A stretch of 5,442 bases of DNA, from NCBI GenBank assembly GCA_039931245.1, contig JBDTSH010000015.1, positions 1 through 5,442 on the forward strand, given 5' to 3'. Under the pieces are notes generated by a model. It was not told the DNA's origin, searched no databases, and saw nothing but the letters and a program-made list of their open reading frames with translations. This document shows positions 1 to 5,434 of this stretch, one piece after another (positions within the stretch are counted from its first letter, which is position 1; each line of letters opens with the position of its first letter). The position numbers were made by a program, and so were the translations under genes. Source of the stretch: UBA4729 sp039931245. Lineage in GTDB: Bacteria > Patescibacteriota > Saccharimonadia > Saccharimonadales > UBA4665.

Positions 1-278
1 CAGGTCTCCGCCTGTCAACGGCCTAAGGTTTTTTAAGTTGCTAATACGGTCCCTAATCTAATAATCTTTGTCTTGGTTCACTGACTGTTGCTTGTTGACG
101 GAAAAAGGAAACATATCAAAAACAATCATACTATTATACCACTGCCCTTCACTCCTTCGGGCTTGGCGGGCGGCTCATTTTTTAGTGGGGCGTCGGCAAC
201 AATACTAACGACGTTACTAGTACATGGTGTCCCTTCCGCTTCGACGACTGGTCAGTGGGCGCCGGGGCCGACGGGGAG
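1..278. other. Non-coding stretch downstream of the HD-domain gene, left edge of window
   Basis: No convincing gene is seen here on either strand. The minus strand is broken by frequent stops; the longest ATG-started minus reading frame after the promoter at 133-141 is about 23 codons (129 down to 58). A plus-strand frame with a TTG start at 88 runs into the HD gene, but its composition is not protein-like. The region holds a leftward promoter (listed separately), T-runs at 29-34 and 178-183 with no solid GC-rich stem before them, and a small hairpin at 1-14 (CAGG/CCTG). On the minus strand TTGACA (13-18) could be a -35 box of a promoter whose -10 would lie beyond the window. I see no clear terminator for the HD gene. 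Confidence 0.6.
133..141 (-). promoter_or_regulatory. Extended -10 promoter firing leftward, no gene seen after it
   Basis: On the minus strand the sequence reads TGGTATAAT, a perfect TATAAT box with a TGn extension. No TTGACA-like box stands 16-18 nt upstream, as is often the case for extended -10 promoters. Transcription would start near 125-126 and run off the left edge of the window. What it transcribes is unclear: either a small RNA or the long leader of a gene beyond the edge. The following AGT matches the context of the HD-gene promoter at 883-888. Confidence 0.5.
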
Positions 279-875
279 TTATCTGATAGCCGTCGAATAT
301 TTTTCGCTCAAGGCTGGCAAATTGGGGAGGCCGAACTGCTGGGCCAATTGATCGAACGTGGCAACTTTGGCGCTGCCGAACTTGGCAATATCTTGGCGGT
401 ACCACTGATAACTATTGAGGTAAGGGGGGGTGGTTTTGGAATGAAACTTATCGGCGTACATGATCAATAATTCTTCGTCGGTCTCGGCTAGGTAATCAGC
501 GATCGGTAGCGGTAGCTTTTGATTGATGACGTCTTGCTTGGTCAGGCCGACTCCCGTGTGATGGGCGGCAAAGCGCCAGATTGCTTGGGGCAGGTTTTCT
601 TTTTTTAAAATTTTCTCTCCTTCAGTGCCATGGGTGATATAGGCGGCGTCGGCCCGCAACGTCCCATTGGCGCCAAACAGCGGATAGACACCGATGTCGT
701 GCAGCAGGGCGCCGCTTCTTACCAGATCGCGGTCGAGGGCGAGGTTATTTTTTTCAAGCAGTTGGAGGGCGATATCGTTGACGATTTGAGAGTGGGTGAA
801 TACCAAATCGAAGACGGCATCGCTCGGCGCGTATTTCTTATGGAGGGCGGTAATATCAGCCAGTGAAAAGTTCAT
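279..875 (-). CDS. HD-domain metal-dependent phosphohydrolase
   Basis: This 198-aa soluble protein has the HD-superfamily metal-binding pattern: His28 (FTHS), His59-Asp60 (LLHDIG), His82 (ITHG), the His105-His106 pair (AAHH) and Asp142 (YADKFH). Proteins of this type bind divalent metal and hydrolyse phosphate esters, often of nucleotides. The single small HD domain with no sensor or synthetase part resembles the YedJ/'HD domain protein' class, whose substrates are mostly unknown, so I give no substrate. The reading frame is open further upstream to 1055, but I chose the ATG at 875. The extension would be antisense-like sequence overlapping the 405-aa gene, the residues from MNFSLAD onward fit the fold, and a perfect TATAAT box sits exactly 7 nt before this ATG, which predicts a leaderless transcript. 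No Shine-Dalgarno sequence precedes it. It ends in TAA at 279-281. Confidence 0.85.
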   Translation of the reverse strand: MNFSLADITALHKKYAPSDAVFDLVFTHSQIVNDIALQLLEKNNLALDRDLVRSGALLHDIGVYPLFGANGTLRADAAYITHGTEGEKILKKENLPQAIWRFAAHHTGVGLTKQDVINQKLPLPIADYLAETDEELLIMYADKFHSKTTPPYLNSYQWYRQDIAKFGSAKVATFDQLAQQFGLPNLPALSEKYSTAIR

Positions 876-882
876 AATGACT

Positions 883-888
883 ATTATA
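883..888 (-). promoter_or_regulatory. -10 box (TATAAT) for the HD gene, leaderless geometry
   Basis: A consensus TATAAT on the minus strand lies 7 nt upstream of the ATG at 875. The usual distance from a -10 box to the transcription start would put the first base of the mRNA at or next to that A. The box overlaps the TAA stop of the upstream 405-aa gene (884-886). I find no good -35 box at the usual spacing; GTTGCG at 902-907 is only 13 nt away. Confidence 0.55.
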
Positions 889-2101
889 GGGCCAAGACGT
901 TCGCAACGGGTCGACCAATGTCCGGAACCCACAGATAGTTTGGATCGGTAGTGTTCGGCCAGCGCATATAATGCCGACTGCCGTAGCTGGCTAAGCGACC
1001 TTCGTAATTGACGCCGAGCTTGGCGGTTTGTCCGGGGTCCAAGAAGCAACCCCATTCGAATTCACCCTCCGATAAGATATGGGCAACGGCTTCATTGGGA
1101 GTTACGCCTGGAAACAATGGGCTACCTGGTCGGCCGTCAAAAAGACGGATATGGGTCAAGTTATCTTCGGTCTTATACAGTGCCGTCCGGGCGAGAAAAG
1201 TCTCGATAAAGGGAGGATGGCTCCCCAGGGAAGCATCATGGTTAACGGGATGGTTAATGAAATCGGCAATATTTAGGGACGGACCCGCACTGAACGCGCC
1301 GCCTTCCAGCCGGGACAGGGCAATGCCGCCGACTGTGTCTATTTGCAACGATGAGTTACCTTTTAAATATCGTTGCGGACAACGTATGACAAAATCATGG
1401 GCAAAAATATCGACGCCGCCGGCGCTACTGCCGCCGACACCAATAAAATCATTACCTCCCCGACCAATGAAGCCCACATCCATATAGTCGTCGTGACTAA
1501 TCGGCGGCGTATAACGGGAGGTCTCGTTAAGCACTCTCTCGCTTCCCGTAATGGGGTTCTCCTGATGACTGATCACGGCGTTACCGTTACCATATACCTT
1601 CACTTCGGTATCGTAATCGGTTAATGAACCTGACCAATCCAAAGCGTGGCCATTTAAAACCAGTGCCCCGAGTGCTACTAGGGTACGCGCTTCCAATCCG
1701 GCGTGCCCGGAAATGACAGACTCCCGGTCGGCGACGGGTAGACTGCGTAAACTACCGCGCGAGATACTAAGATTCAGGGCCAGCTGCCGAGGTGAAGCGC
1801 TCGCCCGGTCAGCTAAAAAGAAAAAACCGCCTCCCGAAGCTACCGAATATTGCTGAGCCTCTGGACTGACCAGAAAGTCTGGGACACTCGTCAAGCTGTC
1901 AAAGGCGACAATATCCAATGGATTGTCCCGAGCATCGAATGAAATATCGTAGCTGTTGGTGAATCTACCTTCACCCATATCGATCGGAAAAGTTGAAAGA
2001 GTGACACCCGGTTTGATAGTCTGTGAACCGGGTGATACCGGGCGATCTACCTCTTGAGCGATGAATGATTGGGCCTCACCTGGTGAGCTAAATCGATGCA
2101 T
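884..2101 (-). CDS. Hypothetical protein, possible distant phosphodiester glycosidase (NAGPA/DUF2233)-like
   Basis: This 405-aa protein is not one I can name with certainty. It has a GGGFFF motif at residues 90-95 in a strand-rich context, and a C-terminal stretch with FDGR (321-324), GVTPNEAVAHIL (332-343) and FLDPGQTAKLG (353-363). The same order is seen in NAGPA/DUF2233 phosphodiester glycosidases: an NGGFF motif early, then 'DGR...GvT..E.A..l', then a terminal LDGGGST-like loop. Here the last loop is LDPGQT, so catalytic residues may differ. The middle (about 200-275) is Gly/Asp-rich. No signal peptide or membrane segment is visible, which is unusual for that mostly exported family. The gene is visibly less GC-rich than aspS. 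It starts 7 nt after an extended -10 box and lies directly against a truncated reductase, suggesting a recent arrival. Function is unproven. Confidence 0.75.
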   Translation of the reverse strand: MHRFSSPGEAQSFIAQEVDRPVSPGSQTIKPGVTLSTFPIDMGEGRFTNSYDISFDARDNPLDIVAFDSLTSVPDFLVSPEAQQYSVASGGGFFFLADRASASPRQLALNLSISRGSLRSLPVADRESVISGHAGLEARTLVALGALVLNGHALDWSGSLTDYDTEVKVYGNGNAVISHQENPITGSERVLNETSRYTPPISHDDYMDVGFIGRGGNDFIGVGGSSAGGVDIFAHDFVIRCPQRYLKGNSSLQIDTVGGIALSRLEGGAFSAGPSLNIADFINHPVNHDASLGSHPPFIETFLARTALYKTEDNLTHIRLFDGRPGSPLFPGVTPNEAVAHILSEGEFEWGCFLDPGQTAKLGVNYEGRLASYGSRHYMRWPNTTDPNYLWVPDIGRPVANVLAL

Positions 2102-2345
2102 AAAAAAAACTATAACATATATATAATATTTTGTTAATGCCCTCTAACTCCTCGGCGTGGCCGGCGCCGTACGACTCGGCCGTATCGAGGTGGGTGATGC
2201 CGTGCTCCAGGGCGGACTTTATAGCGGCGATGTCCCTGTCATCATTGGCGTCATCCGCTCCCAGCCGGCCGCCCATTTGCCAGGTGCCCAGCCCGTAGAC
2301 GGGCAGCGCAAAGCCGTTGGCGAGAGTTTTGAGCGGAATGTTCAG
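2088..2345 (-). pseudogene. Truncated aldo/keto reductase, N-terminal remnant
   Basis: The minus strand after the aspS stop encodes the classic start of an aldo/keto reductase barrel: residues like NIPLKTLANGF, then LPVYGLGTWQMGGR, an Asp-rich helix, HGITHLDTAESYGAG and HAEEL. The catalytic Asp (in LDTA) and Tyr (in ESYG) are present. The parts carrying the catalytic Lys and His and the NADPH site are gone. Recognisable homology covers about 67 residues, ending near 2145, against the roughly 270-330 of the family. After that the frame reads through AT-rich sequence to a TAG at 2088, just inside the next gene. The position where the initiator Met is expected is CTG (2343-2345), only 6 nt after the aspS TAA and in the same frame. 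The first ATG (2276) is too far inside the barrel. Loss of both ends points to a decaying gene. Confidence 0.85.
2109..2117 (-). promoter_or_regulatory. Extended -10 promoter (TGTTATAGT) for the 405-aa gene
   Basis: The minus strand reads TG-T-TATAGT, a five-of-six match to TATAAT with the TGn extension. It is followed by exactly seven T before the ATG at 2101. This is the same -10 to ATG distance as in the HD gene and predicts a leaderless mRNA starting at the initiator A. The surrounding 2102-2140 is very AT-rich. There is no Shine-Dalgarno sequence. Confidence 0.5.
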
Positions 2346-2351
2346 GGCGGT

Positions 2352-4106
2352 TTATTCGACCGTTTCGATGTGCAATTCTGTCAGTTGGGGGGCTTCGACG
2401 ACGCTCGGTGAGCTCATCATGACGTCGACGCCGGAGCCGTTCTTAGGGAAAGCCACGACTTCGCGGATGTTTGTTTCGCCGGTTAACTCCATCAGGATGC
2501 GATCGATGCCGAAGGCGCAGCCGGCGTGGGGCGGCGCGCCGTACTTAAAGGCGCCGATCATGGCCCCAAAACGGGCATCGACGTAGGCCTGATCGTGACC
2601 GAGGACGGCAAAGACTTCATACATCACCTCCGGGCTATGATTGCGGACACCGCCCGAACAGATTTCATAGCCGTTCATGACCATGTCGTACTGATCGGCC
2701 ACGATGCTCAGCTTGTCGGGGTGAGCGAGCGCCGCCAGGCCGCCTTTGGGCATGGAGAAGGGATTGTGGCCAAAGTCGAGCTGCTGGGTGGCTTCGTTCA
2801 TTTCGTAAAAGGGAAAGTCAATTATCCAGCAGAGGGCGATCACATTGGGGTCTTTGAGGTTGAAGTGGTTGGCAAATTCAATGCGCAGGCGGCCGAGCAC
2901 CTTATTGACCACCGTACGGGCGTCGGCCCCGAAGAAGACGATGTCACCGTCGGCGGCGCCGGTTTTCTGCTGAATGGCCGCCAGTTCAGCGGGCTGCAAG
3001 AACTTGGCGATCGGCGATTTCACTTCCCCGTCGGCAAACGTTAAGTAGGCCAAACCGCCGGCGCCTTCAGTTTTGGCGATGTCGGTAAAGCTATCGATTT
3101 GCGAGCGACTGAGACTAGCGGCGCCCGGCACGCGGATCGCCTTGACGACGCCACCGGCCGTCAGAGCCCCGGCAAAGACGCCGAAGCCGGAGGCGGCTAG
3201 GTCGCTAGAGAGGTCGATTAGTTCCAGGCCATAGCGCAGATCGGGCTTGTCAGAACCGTAACGCTCCATGGCCTCGCTGTAGGTCAGCCGCGGCACATCG
3301 GCGCTGAGCAACTGCTTATAGGCAAACTCGGTCACCAGACTTTTAATGAGCGGTTCAGTCAGGCTGCGCACTTCTTCGCCGTCGTCGACAAAGGACATTT
3401 CGAGATCGAGTTGGTAGAATTCGCCGTATAGGCGGTCGGCCCGAGGATCTTCATCGCGAAAACAGGCGGCCAGCTGGTAGTAGCGGGCGAGGCCGCCCAC
3501 CATCAATAACTGTTTGAACTGTTGGGGGGCTTGCGGCAGGGCGTAGAATTTCCCGGGGTGGATACGGGACGGTATCAGAAAGTCGCGGGCCCCTTCCGGA
3601 CTCGAGTTAGCGATAATGGGCGTACTGACTTCGGTAAATTCGTTGGTTTCCATGAAATCGCGGATCCGCTTGTACAGGTCGGCGCGGGCTGTGAGCATGG
3701 TTTGCATCTTGGGTCGGCGCAGGTCGAGGTAGCGGTATTTTAAGCGCAGGTCTTCACTGGCCATGGCCTCGCCGTGCAGTTGGATTGGCAGGGGTTCCGA
3801 GCGGTTTAAAATGACTAGTTCATCGACTTTGAGCTCGACACCACCGCTGGCTAGGTGGGGGTTCTTGAGGTGTTCTTCCCGGTCGCGCACCAGGCCGCGG
3901 GCGCTAATAACGTACTCATCACGCAGTTGCTCGGCCAGGGCAAAAGCGGCGGCCGTTTCCGGTTGAATGACTAGCTGGGTAATCCCCTGGTGGTCTCGAA
4001 TGTCGATAAATATTAGCCCGCCGTGGTCGCGGCGGGATTGTACCCACCCTTTGAGCGTAATAGTGTCGCCGACGTGGGTGGTGACTTCAGAACTGAGAAT
4101 CCTCAT
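2352..4106 (-). CDS. aspS: Aspartyl-tRNA synthetase, bacterial type, probably non-discriminating
   Basis: This 584-aa cytoplasmic class II synthetase charges tRNA-Asp with aspartate using ATP. The order is as expected: an N-terminal OB-fold anticodon-binding domain (about 1-105), the flipping-loop region SPEGARDFLIPSR (169-181), LPQAPQQFKQLL (190-201), motif 2 FRDEDPRADR (216-225), the bacterial GAD insertion (roughly 295-410), and motif 3 with GCAFGIDRILM (529-539). Length is normal for bacteria. In the anticodon-binding domain the sequence is RRDHGG, with His at residue 28. Enzymes that charge only tRNA-Asp (E. coli) have Leu here, while non-discriminating ones (Pseudomonas) have His. This enzyme may therefore also make Asp-tRNA-Asn for amidation by GatCAB. 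The start at 4106 is supported by AGGAG at 4116-4120, 9 nt before the ATG, and by the normal N-terminus. A long hairpin lies in the leader. It ends 6 nt before the reductase remnant. Confidence 0.97.
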   Translation of the reverse strand: MRILSSEVTTHVGDTITLKGWVQSRRDHGGLIFIDIRDHQGITQLVIQPETAAAFALAEQLRDEYVISARGLVRDREEHLKNPHLASGGVELKVDELVILNRSEPLPIQLHGEAMASEDLRLKYRYLDLRRPKMQTMLTARADLYKRIRDFMETNEFTEVSTPIIANSSPEGARDFLIPSRIHPGKFYALPQAPQQFKQLLMVGGLARYYQLAACFRDEDPRADRLYGEFYQLDLEMSFVDDGEEVRSLTEPLIKSLVTEFAYKQLLSADVPRLTYSEAMERYGSDKPDLRYGLELIDLSSDLAASGFGVFAGALTAGGVVKAIRVPGAASLSRSQIDSFTDIAKTEGAGGLAYLTFADGEVKSPIAKFLQPAELAAIQQKTGAADGDIVFFGADARTVVNKVLGRLRIEFANHFNLKDPNVIALCWIIDFPFYEMNEATQQLDFGHNPFSMPKGGLAALAHPDKLSIVADQYDMVMNGYEICSGGVRNHSPEVMYEVFAVLGHDQAYVDARFGAMIGAFKYGAPPHAGCAFGIDRILMELTGETNIREVVAFPKNGSGVDVMMSSPSVVEAPQLTELHIETVE

Positions 4107-4115
4107 GACGTATAA

Positions 4116-4120
4116 CTCCT
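4116..4120 (-). promoter_or_regulatory. Ribosome binding site of aspS (AGGAG)
   Basis: AGGAG on the minus strand lies 9 nt before the aspS ATG. It fixes the start and shows that this organism uses Shine-Dalgarno initiation for some genes, in contrast to the HD and 405-aa genes. Confidence 0.8.
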
Positions 4121-4146
4121 GTTTAGATAGCGGGACGGCTTGGTCG

Positions 4147-4190
4147 GGGTCGCTCGCCGGCTGGCTGACAGCTTCAGCTCCGGCCGACCC
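4147..4190 (-). promoter_or_regulatory. 16-bp interrupted hairpin in the aspS leader / CBS-aspS spacer
   Basis: Read as minus-strand RNA, three stacked helices pair without mismatch: GGGUCG (4185-4190) with CGACCC (4147-4152), GCCGG (4180-4184) with CCGGC (4156-4160), and GCUGA (4174-4178) with UCAGC (4164-4168). They close a 5-nt loop, AGCUG. The helices are separated by GAG on one side, and by A opposite CAG. No U-run follows, so it is not a standard intrinsic terminator. It may be an aspS leader structure or protect the 3' end of the upstream message. A weak -10-like AATAAT (4192-4197) ends right at the foot of the stem, so an mRNA could begin with this hairpin. Confidence 0.6.
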
Positions 4191-4232
4191 AATTATTCAT
4201 ATTCAACCGACCATCGCTTCGACTCATGTCTG

Positions 4233-5273
4233 TTATTCTACCACTTCAGGGGTGGATTCGTCAGCTTTTTCGGCGGCCGGCGGCGGGGTGGCGTGACGGG
4301 CGGCCACGGCCGGACGGTCGGCGTATTGTTCAAAATCATCACCGGGCATGTGGCCAAGCAGTTGTTTCAGGACCGACTCGATGGTGGCCACGCCGACGTA
4401 TTCGTCAAAACTATTAACGACCACAAACAGGGGGTAGTTCGTCACGAAGAAGGCGTGCAAGGCTTCGCTTAAGCTATCGCTCTCGTGCAAGTAGTAAACG
4501 GTTTTATCCATGTGCTCGCTGACTTGGCCGGAACTCATCAAGCCGAGCGTCTGGCGACGCAGGAGACCACAGATTTTGCCTTTCGGCGAATCCTTGACGA
4601 GGACGAACGGCAGGTCGAGTTTGTGCAGTTCATCGATCAGTACCGGACCGACTATCTCATTCTTCAGTATCGTCTTGATGGCCGCCCGCGGGGTCACGAG
4701 ACTGCTGACTTGGCGGTCGCCAAAATTAAGAGCGCTGGAAATAATCGCCAGTTCTTCGGGAGTCAGCCGGTTATCGGCCTGGCGGCCTTGACGGTCCAGT
4801 AAATCCACGACGTCGGACCGCTCGAATAAACCGGTGTGATGGGGCGCGCTGTAGCGGCGTTCGATCAGGGGAGCGGCCCGGCTGATCAGGGGGTGGAGGT
4901 AATTAAGCAGCCAGACAATGGGGGGCGTCACTAGGACGGCTAAGCGGGCCCCGAGCGGCGTCACCCGGCTGGCCGGCAGCCAGGAAAAAGCCGCCCATAG
5001 CAGTAATAAGACGGCGCTCAGGCTCAACCACAGCGGCGCCTGGCGGGCCAGCAGGACGACTCCCCCGGCGCTGGTCAGTCCAATGAACAACCACAGCAAA
5101 GCCCGTAAGCTGCTGCCGTAAGCGACGGCCGTATACAAGCGACTGGCCAGGGGGTCATGACGGGCGGCCAAGCGCTTCAGTTCGCGGCGCGGCACGTAGT
5201 AGTACGTTTTGCGGATCACCACACCGGCCAGAGCGAGTGCCAGCAGGACAGTAGCGAAGATAAAGCTCGTCAT
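4233..5273 (-). CDS. CNNM/DUF21-like membrane protein with a CBS-domain pair (hemolysin/CorC-related)
   Basis: The 346-aa protein has an N-terminal hydrophobic part with about four membrane segments (about 3-20, 55-76, 83-99 and 108-126). An acidic helical linker with LTPEELAIISSALNFGDRQVSSLVTPR (170-196) follows, which is the characteristic CNNM-to-CBS junction (EE.. II...L.LGD..V..vMTPR). Two CBS motifs then run from about 192 to 308 (second one: YLHESDSLSEAL, FVVVNSFDEYVGVATIESVL). CNNM/CorC proteins are linked to Mg2+ and other divalent cation transport, with CBS domains sensing adenine nucleotides. The C-terminal CorC_HlyC domain of the usual 400-450-aa forms is absent, replaced by a Pro/Ala/Glu-rich tail (about 320-346). 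The DUF21 part is also short. A purine-rich AGGGGGA directly abuts the ATG, too close for a usual ribosome binding site. No other start would keep the first membrane segment. Confidence 0.85.
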   Translation of the reverse strand: MTSFIFATVLLALALAGVVIRKTYYYVPRRELKRLAARHDPLASRLYTAVAYGSSLRALLWLFIGLTSAGGVVLLARQAPLWLSLSAVLLLLWAAFSWLPASRVTPLGARLAVLVTPPIVWLLNYLHPLISRAAPLIERRYSAPHHTGLFERSDVVDLLDRQGRQADNRLTPEELAIISSALNFGDRQVSSLVTPRAAIKTILKNEIVGPVLIDELHKLDLPFVLVKDSPKGKICGLLRRQTLGLMSSGQVSEHMDKTVYYLHESDSLSEALHAFFVTNYPLFVVVNSFDEYVGVATIESVLKQLLGHMPGDDFEQYADRPAVAARHATPPPAAEKADESTPEVVE

Positions 5274-5282
5274 TCCCCCTAG

Positions 5283-5309
5283 TTTATAATTATTACGCTT
5301 AATTATAAA
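5283..5309. repeat. 10-bp perfect inverted repeat upstream of the CBS-protein gene
   Basis: TTTATAATTA (5283-5292) and TAATTATAAA (5300-5309) are exact reverse complements separated by 7 nt. The element starts 10 bp upstream of the ATG at 5273. It contains a TATAAT on the minus strand (5302-5307) and another on the plus strand (5285-5290), plus TATAAA on the minus strand (5283-5288), 9 nt before the ATG. It could be an operator or simply two opposed -10 boxes. As a transcript it would be a weak AU-rich hairpin. Confidence 0.6.
5302..5307 (-). promoter_or_regulatory. -10 box (TATAAT) candidate for the CBS-protein gene
   Basis: Consensus TATAAT on the minus strand would give a start near 5295 and a leader of about 20 nt ending in the AGGGGGA tract. 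It overlaps the stop of the 29-codon ORF, just as the HD-gene -10 box overlaps the stop of the gene before it. No -35 match is visible; the sequence there is GC-rich (GGCCCGGGCC, 5320-5329). The TATAAA at 5283-5288 is an alternative box. Confidence 0.35.
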
Positions 5310-5392
5310 GCGCTGGGGCGGCCCGGGCCCTGAATCGGACGAACATTGTCGATTTCGACGGTCACTTTCCGCCGATTATCGTTATATTTCAT
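5303..5392 (-). CDS. Possible 29-aa small protein, unknown function
   Basis: An ATG at 5390-5392 opens a 29-codon frame ending in TAA (5303-5305). It begins MKYNDNRRKVTVEID and ends with a Gly/Pro/Arg-rich tail (GPGRPSAL). The balanced, charged composition and alternating VTVEI pattern look protein-like. The GC-rich stretch coincides with the frame, while its flanks are AT-rich. It lies 29 nt upstream of the CBS-protein gene on the same strand. Against it: no Shine-Dalgarno sequence, no well-spaced -10 box, and short length. I do not recognise it. Confidence 0.35.
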   Translation of the reverse strand: MKYNDNRRKVTVEIDNVRPIQGPGRPSAL

Positions 5393-5413
5393 AGTATACT
5401 AGGACTAATTAGT
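5392..5413. promoter_or_regulatory. Paired palindromes in the divergent intergenic region
   Basis: TAGTATACTA (5392-5401) and ACTAATTAGT (5404-5413) are both perfect 10-bp palindromes made from the same half-sites, TAGT and ACTA, with the order swapped. Their centres are 12 bp apart. The first covers the TATACT box of the plus-strand gene and the start codon of the minus-strand small ORF. A regulator bound here could block both, but overlap of AT-rich promoter elements could also explain it. Confidence 0.35.
5395..5400 (+). promoter_or_regulatory. -10 box (TATACT) candidate for the rightward gene
   Basis: TATACT matches TATAAT at five of six positions. It would start transcription near 5407, giving a leader of about 28 nt with a ribosome binding site before the ATG at 5435. 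No clear -35 box is found at 16-18 nt upstream. Confidence 0.4.
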
Positions 5414-5419
5414 GAATAA

Positions 5420-5424
5420 GGGAG
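5420..5424 (+). promoter_or_regulatory. Ribosome binding site of the rightward gene (GGGAG)
   Basis: The purine tract AAGGGAGAA (5418-5426) stands about 10 nt before the ATG at 5435 and supports that start. Confidence 0.5.
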
Positions 5425-5434
5425 AATAGTTCAT

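Noticed and set aside
150..183. Intrinsic terminator on the plus strand at the T-run 178-183
   Set aside because: No stable stem directly precedes the T-run, and no plus-strand gene would need it. The GCCC/GGGC pairing further upstream is too short and distant.
88..351. Plus-strand open frame with TTG start and a Gly/Ser/Thr-rich translation
   Set aside because: It overlaps the end of the HD gene on the other strand, has no ribosome binding site or ATG, and its composition is that of a chance frame.
876..1055. 60-residue N-terminal extension of the HD protein
   Set aside because: It overlaps the 405-aa gene, is Arg-rich and unrelated to the HD fold. The promoter at 883-888 lies within it and would give a transcript starting at the shorter form.
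1008..1487. 159-codon plus-strand frame
   Set aside because: Antisense to the 405-aa gene, with Pro/Arg/Ser-rich composition and no ribosome binding site.
2526..3044. 172-codon plus-strand frame
   Set aside because: It is antisense to the conserved part of aspS; long antisense frames are a known by-product of GC-biased codon use there.
4107..4232. T-box or tRNA in the spacer before aspS
   Set aside because: No T-box sequence, specifier loop or tRNA T-arm motif is seen. Only the hairpin is supported.
5320..5329. GGCCCGGGCC palindrome as a terminator stem
   Set aside because: It is self-complementary with no loop and no T-run follows; it falls inside the small ORF, where Gly/Pro/Arg codons explain it.
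5348..5359. GTCGA-TT-TCGAC near-palindrome as an operator
   Set aside because: The arms are only 5 bp and lie within the small ORF (codons for Val-Glu-Ile-Asp), so chance is likely.
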